NCBI RefSeq assembly: GCF_004027225.2
Contig: NC_044288.2
Coordinates: 14,208,744-14,272,743, forward strand
Reading direction: 5' to 3'
Length of the DNA stretch: 64,000 nucleotides
Source of the DNA: Strigops habroptila
Lineage: Eukaryota; Chordata; Aves; Psittaciformes; Psittacidae
Shown here: positions 38,901 to 49,624 of the stretch, piece after piece
How the letters are laid out: each line of letters begins with the position of its first letter
How positions within the stretch are numbered: position 1 is the stretch's first letter
Translations under genes and position numbers: made by a program
Notes under the pieces: model-generated
Databases searched by the model: none
Seen by the model: the letters and a program-made list of their open reading frames with translations, nothing else
What the model was told of the DNA's origin: nothing

Positions 38901-41900
38901 ACAACAGAAGGGGCTTATTTACAGCAGTCTGTCTAAACCCGTCTCAATGTATTGCTTAATATGCCTTTCTGCTTTAATTCGTTTTCAGTTTTTAAAAAAA
39001 TGAAGAATGGAAACAGGTAGGAGATTAGTTTAAGATATTGCTGGAGAAGTAATCGCTCCTTAGAGGTAAACAACTTCCCGTTTTTAAGGAAAAGAAAATG
39101 TGCTTGAGCAGAAATAGAACTTACGGGCTTGCTGTAGGAGTTGATGGATAAAATTCAATGGCTTGTGCACTTACATAGCTTGACTAGATGATCATAATGA
39201 ACCCTTCATGCTTTGAAATCTGCTTTTAGCATTGCTGTTTACCACTGACCTTTTCAACAACCAAGGGATTCTTGCAAAATGTGAAGCTGAGGTAGAGCAA
39301 AACAGATCATTGCAAAGGCTATAGCCTTCCTGACCTGTTCCATAGGGACAGAAATCCAAATCCATAATGCAAATTTACCCTAACCATGCAGCACTGATAA
39401 CTGCAATGTTCAAACAATGGTCACTGTATTCCACAGTTAAAATGCAGATAAGGGGGGATGCACTGGTAGCTTTGGACAACAATGTTCTGCATCCTGCTGT
39501 GCAGTTAGAATTAATGAGAAATAAAGATAAAACTGAAAATTGATAAGAAATAAAGCATTACATGTAAGATGCAGCTCCCTGCAAATGAGATGCATGTTTA
39601 ATAGTTAAAGTCAGTCCTAGGAAACTTGCTGTGTTTTGCAGATTGCTTAGAAATCACAGTCTAGAGCGTCTGTTGAAGGGTATCATCAAGTTTTGTAATT
39701 TGCATAATTGAGTCAAATCCCATGCAGCATCCCTGAAGGAAACCACTAAAAAAAGCAACATTCTGGTCCCTGTGTGCTGTGTCTGGATTTCTGGAGCTCA
39801 GACGTCTTTTACAAAGAGGGAAAAAAGGCAAGAGGAGGGGGAAATAAAGCTTCCAAAATACCATCAATGTCAACAACCTGCCCATCTTCACAACGAGCAA
39901 GACTTTTGAGCACACGTATGAGCCCATGGTGGCGTGTTGCCCACAGCTTTGCATGCTGCTCTGCTAATGGTGATGACATGAACGTGAAGATTGCAGTCAA
40001 GAGTGGGGAAGACAATGTTTTATCGTTCACGCTGACTGTTCTTGGTAGTCTGCTGAAATTAAGTTGGTCTGGAAAGTGTGATTCTTTACAAGAAATAGGA
40101 TGCTAATCAGTCTGCTGCAGCTGCACTTTCCCTTTGGGGCTATGTGAGTTGTGGGTGCTGGCAAGGTCACTGAAGCAGAAACACTGATACTCATTTTCTA
40201 GCCCCGAAAGTCACTTTAAAATTAACATTGAGGCATTGTTGACAGAACTTGTCAGTGACTCACAGCAGACTTTTCAGCTACGGCGTTTTAATAGCAACCT
40301 GCAAAACCAATGTAGGTGTTATATGTTTGCTTGCAAGGGATACAGTCAGAAATCCTCTAACCTCTTAACATTTGCTCAAGTTGAATTAAATGTAACAAAG
40401 CATTTCTGAATTGGATTGACAAATGTAGCTTGTCTGCCCAAGACTAAAAAAGCTCCACAATGCAGCACATCTGTCATGACCATCTGCAGCTATGTCTATC
40501 TTCAAGATTTTTAAAAGCCACTTAGAGAGGTATCTTGATTCAATAGAGATTGGTGTTGTGTTAATCTTGTGTGAATCTCGTTTGGCTTTAGTTGTACAGG
40601 GCAGTAACATCCATGTGCCTCCAAAGTCCAACACTACAGTATGGAGTGATCTGAATAACTGATGCATGTACTCCATAGTTTCCCCTCTTGCTTGGTTTAA
40701 AGTTTTTACTAAAGTCAAATTACTGAAGTTTTTCTCTTGACATGTATAACCTTGACAGGGTTTAGCTTAGCCCTGTTCAAAGATGGTTTTGTGTGTAAAT
40801 TTATTTGGGGCTGAGAGAAGTAATACAACTATCTGCTAGACTTTCTGCTCTCTGCCTGCCTGATCTGGGCTCTGTACATAATACAGTGGCAGTCTGTGAT
40901 TTCTTCTTTTCTAACAGCACTGGAGGTTGGCGTGCTACTGCCTGTTTTCAGTACTGCGGTGGTTAAATTGCTTGTGTGTGGTTGATGCTTGCTCTGAGGG
41001 CATTTGAATACGTGTTGCTGACCTCTGTAAAATGCAGAGATTTCTATCATGCAGGAGAAGGCTAGAAGTTGTCTTCGGTTCGATTTAACCCCTGACTTCA
41101 TGGGGGCTTGGCACAGGGTGCTGGGTTACCATGTGCACAGTAGGTGTTGCAAGGCTCAGTCGCACTGTGTATTTCTCCTTTTAGATCTGTTCCTAGACAC
41201 TCTTACAACGCTTTCCTCTTCAGTGGTGGGTGGGATTTCTGGAGTAACTGCCAGTAAGGGTGTTGCATTTGTTGAATTGCAGCAAGCGGCAGAAGGGATA
41301 GTGGCATTGTAAACCATTCTCCTGGTGTGCTCATTCACTCCAGAGTGCTATAAACAAGAGACAAAAGAGACTTAAAATACTGAGGTTTCAGACCTGCCAG
41401 CTGTTCCTGTGCCCAGTATGACACTTGTGTACAAGCCTAGTGCTCAAAGCTGGCAAAACTCTCCTGGCAAGGAGATACTCTGGTCTGCGAGAGCTTTCCA
41501 GGACTTTTCCTGGCAGGGATATATCCTGGAGAGGAAACTGGCTGGTGAGCAGGTCTGAAAAACAGGATCTTGTGAAAAACAGAGGCAAAAATCTCATAGA
41601 AGGGTCGTGTGCTCCGTGGGTTATTCAGTGGGGATGATGGGGAGGTTGGAACGTTGTCAGGAAAACTAGAAACCACTCTGGTACCCAGACCAGTCGATGT
41701 GTGGACTGTTGTAGCACAGGGCACCTGCTTTGTGGTGCTGAAAGTTTGATCTATTTTACACCAAAAATAACCAAGCTGTTGCTGCTTCTGCTGCCTGTCA
41801 CACAGCTCTCATCCGGACCTGTTTACATCAGCTGGCATGAGAAGTCAGGTGTAGTTCACATAAATTCATTCATCTGAATGTTAGGTCAGGTGGAGCCATG

Positions 41901-44900
41901 GGTAGATACTGGAGTTGGGTTTTCCTGTCCCTTGCCCTCACTGTGCCCTGTTTCACCCTACCCCAAGGAAGCACCTCAAACCACTTCTGCTTGCACTCAC
42001 TATGTCAAAGCAGCAACAACCTCCTGCAGTGAGCAAACACCAGGTTTCTGGCTGGTTTTGGCATATACCCTGTATGTTTTTCAAGGTGCTGTGTGATCAT
42101 GTTGCTGACACCAACCTCAGATTGACCTAAGGACTAGCAACATGCTTAGTTTTTCCCTTAAGTACTGTTGTCCACTGTGTTCAGTTTGCCCTCCCATTTA
42201 GTTCCTGGCCTCACATATCCATCATGATGCTTAGAAGTACTTTTGTATTATGAGCAAGTAGAAATTCACATAAGAACATTGGTGGTTAATGGGATGGTTA
42301 CAAAACCACAAGGCAGGTTAAGCAATTTAGTTGGATATTTATATCTGGTGAATTCAGATGAACCCTTCCAGAAAGAGATGGTTTTCATCACAGCGCTGCT
42401 GCTCTGGAGCTACGCTTATCTTCTCCTGCGTAATGGGAATCGGTGAGGCTTTTGTAGTGCCTCTCATGAAACCTCTTTAGTTCAGCAAATGCAAGTCCTT
42501 CAACACATGTAGTCAGAGGTGAACTGAAAACATGGGGTTGCAGGTGGTTATCTTCATTTTATGTTCTGATATAGGTGCAGAGTGACATTCAGGAAAGTAC
42601 ACTGCCATTCTGTGCTGGAACAGAAATAAGGATTTAGAAGACTAGAGTTCATATGCTAAAAGGACAGTAATTAACAACATACAAATGAGCTATTGCTTTT
42701 GATTCATATAACTTCAGAGTGGAAAATAAAAAGAACAGAGAATGAAGAAAATTAAGGGGTCATGGGGTAAATAATCAGAAATGGAGAACACCATCTAAAT
42801 CTACCTCTACTGGGATTTCTCTTAAAGTGGTCGCTTTTCTTCGGCCTTTCCTGCTAACCAGCCTTTATGGCAGTTGTCTGGTTTTTGCCGCTGTTAATCA
42901 CATCCCATAGTGTGGTCCTGTTCTTCCCATGCTGCCCCAACTGTTCCTTTCCTTCCATCTCCCTGCATCAGAAGTATTCTTCAGAGCATATCCTTGTTAG
43001 CTCCACGTGGCACCGGTGGAAGTTCCTAAATACTTGTTCACATCATGAACTAGCTATAACCATTCTGTGATTCTATGTAACTGACTACTTGTCTATCCTG
43101 AGTGCCCATCAGCTTTCCTTCAGTGAAAATGAAATGAAATTGCAGGGAGCAGGAAGGGGAATCTTTGGAGTATTGATATTAGTTAATTGATATGTGTAAC
43201 TGAGTGTCTGGTTTCATGGAGGAAACTTGACTTCTGTCAGGTATGTTGCCATCTGCAAAACATTAAGAAGCTGAGTCTAAATCATGCTATGATCTGTGAT
43301 TGAAAGCATCTACTGGGGTTTTTTTTTTCACTTAAGAGATTATAAATCAAAGATACGTTCTAATAGTACACAGATTTTAATCAGATTGAGCTCTCTGACT
43401 TTTAGACCATTGGTTTATTACCCTTAAATATGGTAATGCAACCAGCACAGCTCAAGGTTTCATGCAGTTCCTTGCTAAGGGTTACCACCCATAACGGAGC
43501 AGACAGAGCAGAACATGTACCTGTGTTCTGCAACTCTTGTTCACTTTGACATCTTAGCTGAAACCTGTCTTCAGTGATGGTTTTGTAAGCTCAAACACAG
43601 GGCTCCCTTCTTGCCGACTGTTGTAGAATAGGGGGGTGATGCACTGGCGATAATCTGCAAAACCTTCATAGCAAGGTTCAAAGCTCATCTGTCAGACGGC
43701 AGTGAGGTAAACTAGTTTAGTGCCTTGGAATAACAAGTAAAATGTCTAAATCTCCTATTTTTCCAAGACAAATCTAGGCATGAAAATGAAGAGTTTGTAA
43801 TTTAACTAGTCAAGCAAATAACGTCTATGTCCCAGATGCTGAGATGCCTGATAACCCTGCGAAGGTTACTATGCCAACCGTTGCTTTTTGGTGGTTATTT
43901 GGTTTGATTGACCCATTAGTGAGACTTTAAACCTCTTGCCCTCCAAGGAGGGAAGCTGCTTTTTCTTTCCTGGAAGTTCTAGCCTGTGGAGTTCTCTCTG
44001 CAGGTCACAAGGAATTAAAAGGGAAAAACCTCCGAGTTCTTTGTGTAACTGCATCTGCAGTAATGATACGACAAATGACTTGATTTTATATTCTGCCAGC
44101 ATATTACAACATAATTGAAAGCTCATTTTCAGAGAAGGAGTTCTCTTCTTGACTCTAAAACCTACTATATGTATATATGTATATATAGCCTTTGGATTTT
44201 GGGGATGTCTGTGTTTTAAATGTGTCATGGTTTTCTTTCCACACTAGTATCTTTGATCCTGAATTTACTCCATCTTTCATTTGCTAACGTGCTTCCAAAG
44301 CACCCATTCCTTTTGAATTCCAGGAACAACATCCTGAAAAGAGGACCTTTAATGGTGTTCAGTGGAGGCTCATGCCTTGTGTAGAATTTGCTTTTAAGTT
44401 GAGCAGCAAGAGTCGTAACAAATGACCTTCTAAATCTTATTTTGATTTTATTCAGGTATAGTAGTGTGCTCATTAATAATGATTCCAGCAGTAGGTCTCC
44501 CATTACAGCTTTTTTGTTAATTAAATAGGATGTAAGATGTATTGGATGTTTCCAAAATGAAAATGGGAGGTTTTAATAGATTCACTGATTAAGCATACTG
44601 GTCTGCATACATGATGGTGCCCTGAAAAAAATATCACTTAAAAGCTATAGTAAAGTACTGTTCTGAGGCAAGCAAAACTTGCTTCCTCCCTCACTCCTTT
44701 CAGGCTAAAAACTACTTCTTTGTGATGATTTTACCCTAAGGAAGATGTTTAATCTCCTCTTACAAGAAGGGGATGCTGTTAAGGAAAGGTTTTGCATGTT
44801 GTATATTTAATATATCCAATCTTTTGTTTAAAAGGTATCATATGTGAGGCAGAAGAAAGACCCTTACTTTGGTGATGGACAAAGGAAAAAGGACTGGCAT

Positions 44901-47900
44901 AACAAAGAAGCTATAAGGAGGGACTCTGAGCGTGTAGGTAAGACTACTGTAAGAATGTTCTAATACACACTGTAATTTAGTTTGGTTTTATTTGGTAGGT
45001 TGAGTGCAGAACAGCATATTCAAGTTCAGGGTCATGATGTTCTTGACATGTTGCAACAGTTATTGTGTGTTAATCCCAGTTAAAGCCTTTTCCCTAAACT
45101 CCACAATAACCATTTTGAGGTGAAAATACCTTGGTAACATTTTGGTATTTTTAGGATAGGTGCAGTGTGATTTTTTAAAAACCTACCAAAACTGTGTGCC
45201 TGCACCTCTCCCAAATATGGGAGATCCAGAAAGGAAGAAAAGGAGTAAGAAAAATGTTCTAAATTATAACACTCATGCAAGTTTTATTCCGTAGTTCTGG
45301 GTTTTGTCTCACGTTGCATAAAAGGACCATTTTGAACGTCACAGCATTACACTGGCGTGTCTGCAAGCCCTTTACCTCCCCTGTGCAGGAGCTCAGGTTG
45401 TTAAATATACATATCCATCTGTGCTGAAGAAAGCAATAGTGATGAGGTATTTAAACCATAAGCATTCTTTCTGCAGCGAAGCAAAAAACATTCTATAGAT
45501 CCTCCACAGTGTTGCCATAACCCCTTCATCTGTTTCTGATGTTAGAGGGAAGTCTTTTAACTTCCATGGTTTGCACAGCTGAGTGGTTTGTAGCAAAACT
45601 GCTTATCAAACAAAATGGTTAGGTTGGCACGGTTGCCCCAGTGCTAAGTATGACAGAGAGCTCAAAACTAATTGAGGAATTCTCAAAGGGCTATGACTGC
45701 TTTTCTTCTGATATATGGATTAATTTCTGGCCAGTTAAGCACCAATTAGTAGTGATGATGCCTGTTTCCTTTCTGTCTATAGGAAATGGAGAACAGGGAA
45801 AACCTTACCCAATGACTGATGCAGAGCAAGTGGACCAGGCATACAGGGAAAATGGCTTTAATATCTTTGTGAGTGATAAAATTTCTCTGAATCGTTCCCT
45901 TCCAGACATCAGACATCCAAAGTGAGTATATAGTTCATATTTCTATGAGTGAAAGTTTACAAGACCTACATTGCCACATCTGCAGAAGTGTGCTCTTTTG
46001 TATATGATGAACTCTTGTACCTTTGTTCATCAAATATAGTCCTTTCACAGCTGGGTCCTGCTGTCTGCTTGATAAAGGGCAGTGTATAGTAGTTGCAACA
46101 GGAAATAAAGGAGACTCAAGATTTGAGTAGCTCTACTCAATTATGTATGAAGAGTTTTATCAGAAATCCTTCTGATTTGTGGGTCAGTTTCTTAGACATC
46201 TTCCTCATAAAAACCATATCAGGGTTTACAAGTAGAAACTAGTTCCAGTTGAATGCTGCCTTTTGAGTTCATCTATTTTGGGACATCATCCCTTCAGATG
46301 GTGTCAAACTGGATTTTGCGCAAGCCAGAAGTAGTTTGTCATTATCAAAAGTGCTTCAGTTGGGACTTAACCTTTGTTCATACAAAGCTGAGAGGCTTTT
46401 AAATACTGTTTGTGCAGTTGTTAATCTGAAAGCATTGTTAGACATTTGAATGGAAGTTTGTTTTTTGTAAAGCCCCTTTTATCACGATTTAGTGAATCTG
46501 AATTCAACATCTCCTTTATTCATGAGATATAATTTCCAGAAGTCAGGTTTTATAATTTATTAGCTGCACATTTGAGAGATTACCTCTTCAGCTGTCACAG
46601 CAAACTAATCAAATACACTGGCTTGACACCCTTTCTCAATATATACTCATAAACCAGAGTAGTGAGTATAGCTCCATAAATATTTTAGGCATGCAGCTGA
46701 AATATTTAAACATAGAGATAAATCAGGTAACTGAAAATTCTTGTTGATCAGCCCATGCTCAAGCTCTAGGAAATACAGTTTGAGTTTGCTAAGCTAAATT
46801 ATACCTGGCCTCCATTTACAGGGACTGCCATGGGCCCTGAGAATTTAAACATCAGATGATGCCAGTATTTCCTCATCTGAGGATGTAATATATTACCTCG
46901 AACATATTCCCCTTTGTTTCACAAAGTTGCTGACTCCTTGTTGCTAATTCTGCTATTTAAACTCTTTTAGAATGTGAAACTTCTGACTCTAGTCCCCAGT
47001 TAAAATTAATAAGTAAAGTGTCTGGGGCACCAATGACTTAAGCTGTGATTAATGATGCTGCTGCAGCTGGTTTGCTCGTTGCTTGACACATCTTTTCCCC
47101 CAGTGTAGTGAGTTATAATTGTGGAGGTCTCAAGGAGAGGATAAACAGCGTGTGTACAATGGATGCTGGGATTAGCTGGGCAGGGAGTAGGGCTACGTGT
47201 AATGGAGATGCGCAGTGAAGGAATTCATGACTGAAAAGGTCTGTTGTGCATTCCCCCGGCCCATTAAAAAGACATACTTGAAATAGTGTGGTTTGTGTTA
47301 TTTGGGAGGTTGATGGGGGCAATTTATAATGAAGTTAGGCTGAGACAAAGTCCATAAGGAGCATTCTAGAAGGAAGGGAGCTGTATTTTAGAGCACTTGC
47401 TTTACCTAACCTTTTATGTACAGTAAGAGATAATAGACTTTATGTTTTGGAGATGTGCCTGCAGACAGCAGGGAGTATAAGGAGAAGGTGATCCAGGGAA
47501 AAATGCAGCATCTGTCCTGTCCTAAGCTTTGGGACCACAGCTGGGATTCTCCCCAACAGCTGGCCTGGATGGGGAAGAACAAAAAAGCAGCCAATGTGTT
47601 TCCTCACCTCATAGATGGTTTGTGTGGAGCTTTATATGCCAAATAGTGTCACTTCTGCTTTCTGCTAATCATGGGAATCGAGCCTGGGGGAGGGCATGTA
47701 CTGGATCTACCTGGTGCACACATATGATGTTTGTTTCAACAGTCACATCTGCTAACATTTTTTTTAAGTGCTTCGGGGTTTTTTAATATTAAATACTAAT
47801 TTTGCAGGTCTTGTAAAGCAATTGTAGATGTGGTAGCTGGAGGGAAACAATTTCTCTTCATGCTTAATGGGTAAACTTCATAGCTGAAGTTTCCCCCTTG

Positions 47901-49624
47901 TTAAAGTTAGTCAGAAAATGAGAATTCCAGTTTAAGAAAAGTTAGAGGATATTTGAGGGCTCTTGTTTCATATTGGAACAGAACTATAGGTAGTAGCTCT
48001 CTTGGAAGAAGGCAAAGATTGCAATGCCAAGGGCTGGATGAAAGCAGTCCATGCAGCTTTATTTTGCATCTTGCATCTGTGCATTGCAGCCATAGCCTGC
48101 AAGCTCTTGGCAGCACCCCAAGGCAATTCATTAGACCCAGAATAAGCTACTGTCCTTTCACACAGGCACCAGAGTAACTTCCTGTAACCACAGATTTATT
48201 GAGCTTGTGTAACATAGGTGCATCCTTCCCCATTCCCTGGGAAAAGTACCTGGGAAAAGCTGCACTGCCAGAGCCTATTTCCTTCCCACCTGCCCTTCCA
48301 GGGAGCAGGGAGGGAATCGCTGCGTGCATGCTGTGCTATGCTGTGATTTCACTACCGCTGTGCACGTAGTGAAAGCCTTGCTGGGTGCTTATCAGGAGAG
48401 AGACTGCAAATCAGTGTTACTGCAGGCTATGAAAGAGGTCCAGTGTTGGGGCAGGGCGGGGAGAGCAGTATGTTTGCTGTATGGCCTTAGATGTTACCGG
48501 TTTAACAAGGTTCAAACTCCACTTCGTGCCACGCCTGCAGGGAAATAAACGCTGCACTTCCTGCTGCAGTTTGAGTTTTCTTCATGAAGCTGCCTTGAAA
48601 ACACCCCCATAAGGCAAGGGACCCCCAAATTCAAAGGGTCCATATGGGGTCTCTGCAGACAACTCTCCAGCTTTATCTAAGTTCTGTGATGCTTTGTGTC
48701 CAAAGCCCAGCCTTCTCCACTTCTGTCTGTAGAACTGATCCCATATGTTAGACAAGACATGCTGAAAAATGGGAAGACGAGATTGATTGTTTAGGAAAAC
48801 TGAACTGGATAATTGTCCAGTGTGACAAAGGAAGCCTTTAGTAGAGGTTGGAGGTAGATCTATTACTGAGGGAAGGGGGGTTTCTTTATTAAGCAGTTCT
48901 TAGCATGCAATTATCCTATCTCTTCAGTGTATTATGAACAATGTCTTGAACTTCTGGGAGTGCTTAGGGAAGGTGCTGTCACACAAAATCCTTGCTTCCT
49001 GCACATTTTGTGAACTAAATGAACTTAACCAATGTCCTGATAATGCCTGGAAGAGATGCATTCAACTTCTGAAACAATTTTGTAGAAATACCTTTTGCTA
49101 GTGATCTTTGAGGTATAAGGACAGTGAAACACATATTTGAGAGACTTCTGTATCTTAGGTTATAACTGGAGTTTTCTTTTAAAATCAGCTTCAGCACCTA
49201 ATAGATCAGTCTAACTTTGTGTTGCTAAGTGTCAATGGGGCCATTAACAGTCCCCGCTCCATATGGAATTCTGTATTTTCTTTCCTGGTAGACTACATCA
49301 GGTCACTACTGGCTTGATATGGCTTGAAAGTTGATGGGTTTTTTTCAAGCACTTTGCCTCAATTTGAGGAGTAAAGAATGCGCTAAGTTACTCAATGGTA
49401 ATTCACATGGAAGTGGTTTTTTGGCACCACCTTTTGACTTCCTCTGTCTATGTCCAGCTGCAAGAATAAGCTGTACCTGGAGAAGCTCCCAAACACCAGT
49501 GTGATAATACCATTCCACAATGAAGGATGGTCTTCCCTCCTCCGAACAGTGCACAGCGTCCTAAACCGCTCCCCGCCTGAGCTGATAGCAGAGATAGTGC
49601 TGGTGGATGACTTCAGTGACAGAG
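5796..49624 (+). CDS. GALNT10: GALNT10, N-terminal third (exons 1-4, join)
   Basis: This is the coding part of a split gene: join 5796-5990, 44835-44937, 45783-45921, 49458-49624, giving 604 nt or 201 codons plus one base. The family enzyme transfers GalNAc from UDP-GalNAc to Ser/Thr of acceptor proteins (mucin-type O-glycosylation) in the Golgi lumen. GALNT10 is known to prefer peptides that already carry GalNAc. The joined reading runs in order: basic cytoplasmic tail, membrane anchor, Ala/Gly-rich stem, a conserved block with PYPMTDA and [10 protein letters not shown], then the start of the GT-A fold ([20 protein letters not shown] and VLVDDFSDR). All junctions keep frame and use GT/AG. 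The N-terminus [12 protein letters not shown] and the stem distinguish it from other GALNT paralogues, as I recall them. The family protein is about 600 residues, so two thirds lie beyond the window. Identity is very likely; the species is unresolved. Confidence 0.95.
6031..6071 (+). other. G-quadruplex-type sequence at the start of intron 1
   Basis: Five G tracts lie on the coding strand: 6031-6035, 6040-6042, 6049-6054, 6061-6064 and 6067-6071. The loops are 4, 6, 6 and 2 bases. This satisfies the usual G3+N1-7 pattern. It begins 40 bp after the exon 1 donor. Such motifs on the non-template strand are a known feature of vertebrate first introns, linked to R-loops and pausing. Folding is inferred. 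Confidence 0.65.
11822..11845. repeat. Perfect 10-bp inverted repeat with a 4-base loop
   Basis: CCTGTTAACT at 11822-11831 and its exact reverse complement AGTTAACAGG at 11836-11845 enclose CTAT. Each arm includes GTTAAC. It could form a hairpin in RNA or a cruciform. It is too short for a microRNA precursor. Confidence 0.75.
12122..12149. repeat. Perfect 28-bp AT-rich palindrome
   Basis: The left half reads ATTAATGATTATTT and the right half is its exact reverse complement with no spacer. Symmetry breaks at the flanking bases (C at 12121, T at 12150). The centre is TTTAAA. It contains two ATTAATGATT arms, which resemble homeodomain or POU-type sites in opposite orientation. It sits about 280 bp after the hairpin at 11822-11845. 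Confidence 0.85.
18746..18762 (+). repeat. A17 homopolymer
   Basis: Seventeen consecutive A residues in intron 1. There is no recognisable retrocopy upstream of it, so it is listed only as a simple repeat. Confidence 0.85.
19612..19625. repeat. Short TG dinucleotide tract
   Basis: Six to seven alternating TG units, preceded by the related TATGTGTTTA. A minor simple repeat in intron 1. Confidence 0.7.
32191..32219. repeat. T-rich low-complexity tract
   Basis: Runs of T broken by single C, G or A residues in intron 1. No splice acceptor with a coding exon follows it, so it is listed as low complexity. Confidence 0.6.
33386..33404. repeat. 9-bp inverted repeat around one base
   Basis: TGCATCACT (33386-33394) and AGTGATGCA (33396-33404) are exact reverse complements separated by a single G. 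Immediately upstream ACTCAGTTT occurs twice in tandem-like fashion (about 33369-33385). This is a short symmetric element in intron 1 of unknown meaning. Confidence 0.65.
33785..33800. repeat. 16-bp perfect palindrome with an E-box core
   Basis: ACTTGCAGCTGCAAGT equals its own reverse complement and is centred on CAGCTG, an E-box for bHLH factors. It lies in intron 1. A regulatory role is possible but only inferred. Confidence 0.6.
43040..43077 (+). mobile_element. Possible CR1 3'-end remnant
   Basis: ATTCTGTG then ATTCTATG stand in tandem at 43062-43077. This is the 8-mer repeat that ends CR1 LINEs. The preceding ATGAACTAG and CTATAACC loosely match the CR1 3'UTR with deletions. The match is too short and decayed to be firm. 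Confidence 0.35.
43319..43328. repeat. T10 homopolymer
   Basis: Ten consecutive T residues in intron 1, about 1.5 kb before exon 2. An ordinary simple repeat. Confidence 0.75.
44167..44187. repeat. TATATG-type microsatellite
   Basis: Alternating purine-pyrimidine ATATGTATATATGTATATAT, an approximate 8-bp repeat, about 650 bp before exon 2. It may vary in length. Confidence 0.7.
44835..44937 (+). CDS. GALNT10: GALNT10 exon 2 (residues 66-99 plus one base)
   Basis: This 103-nt exon is preceded by a T-rich stretch ending AAAAG and followed by the donor GTAAGA at 44938. It enters at phase 0 from exon 1 and leaves one base of a split Gly codon. The reading [16 protein letters not shown] followed by [12 protein letters not shown] matches the GALNT10 stem just before the catalytic domain; human GALNT10, as I recall it, reads RQKKTFFLGDGQ and KDWHDKEAIRRD here. 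The segment is basic and polar, lumenal, and links the membrane anchor to the GT-A domain. It contains no catalytic residue. No open reading frame of useful size shows it alone; it was found by matching the expected protein to the frame. Confidence 0.94.
44938..45782 (+). other. GALNT10 intron 2 (845 bp)
   Basis: Bounded by GTAAGA and a pyrimidine tract ending TATAG. It is AT-rich and without recognisable repeat or gene. It is the shortest intron seen here. Confidence 0.9.
45783..45921 (+). CDS. GALNT10: GALNT10 exon 3 (residues 100-145 plus two bases)
   Basis: The acceptor is TTTCTGTCTATAG and the donor is GTGAGT at 45922. The 139-nt exon completes the Gly codon from exon 2 and ends with two bases of an Asn codon. 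It encodes [15 protein letters not shown], then [20 protein letters not shown], then [10 protein letters not shown]. This is the most recognisable pre-catalytic block of the GALNT family: [15 protein letters not shown] and the PDIRHP turn precede the first beta strand. N136-R137-S138 is an N-glycosylation sequon. The neighbouring exon 2 is only 845 bp upstream, so these two exons form a tight pair after the very long intron 1. Confidence 0.96.
45922..49457 (+). other. GALNT10 intron 3 (3536 bp)
   Basis: Bounded by GTGAGT and GTCCAG. It holds no recognised exon, RNA gene or clear mobile element. Chance reading frames up to about 90 codons (for example near 47529-47786) show no family resemblance. 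Composition is similar to intron 1, with a somewhat more GC-rich patch around 48200-48560. Confidence 0.88.
49458..49624 (+). CDS. GALNT10: GALNT10 exon 4 (start of the GT-A domain, residues 147-201)
   Basis: The acceptor is a pyrimidine-rich tract ending GTCCAG and the donor is GTATGA at 49625. The 167-nt exon first supplies the last base of Asn146, then reads [34 protein letters not shown] and [15 protein letters not shown], and ends with one base of the next codon. These are the first strand (VIIPFHNE), helix ([12 protein letters not shown]) and second strand of the Rossmann-like GT-A fold (glycosyltransferase family 27). In the family, the VDD turn lines the UDP-sugar pocket. N158-T159-S160 is an N-glycosylation sequon. 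The metal-binding DxH motif should be on the following exon, which I did not find in this window. Confidence 0.96.

Larger units (their letters stand above)
5991..44834 (+). other. GALNT10 intron 1 (about 38.8 kb)
   Basis: The intron is bounded by GTGAGT at 5991 and AAAAG ending at 44834. I saw no coding exon of another gene on either strand. It is mostly unique-looking AT-rich sequence with scattered homopolymer and dinucleotide tracts, several perfect inverted repeats (listed separately), a G-rich start and one possible CR1 remnant. No tRNA or other RNA gene was recognised. A very long first intron is typical of this gene in vertebrates and commonly houses enhancers; none can be pinned down by eye. 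Confidence 0.85.

Noticed and set aside
41077..41091. GGTTCGA as a tRNA B box
   Set aside because: The rest of the B box and a matching A box are missing, and no cloverleaf can be drawn.
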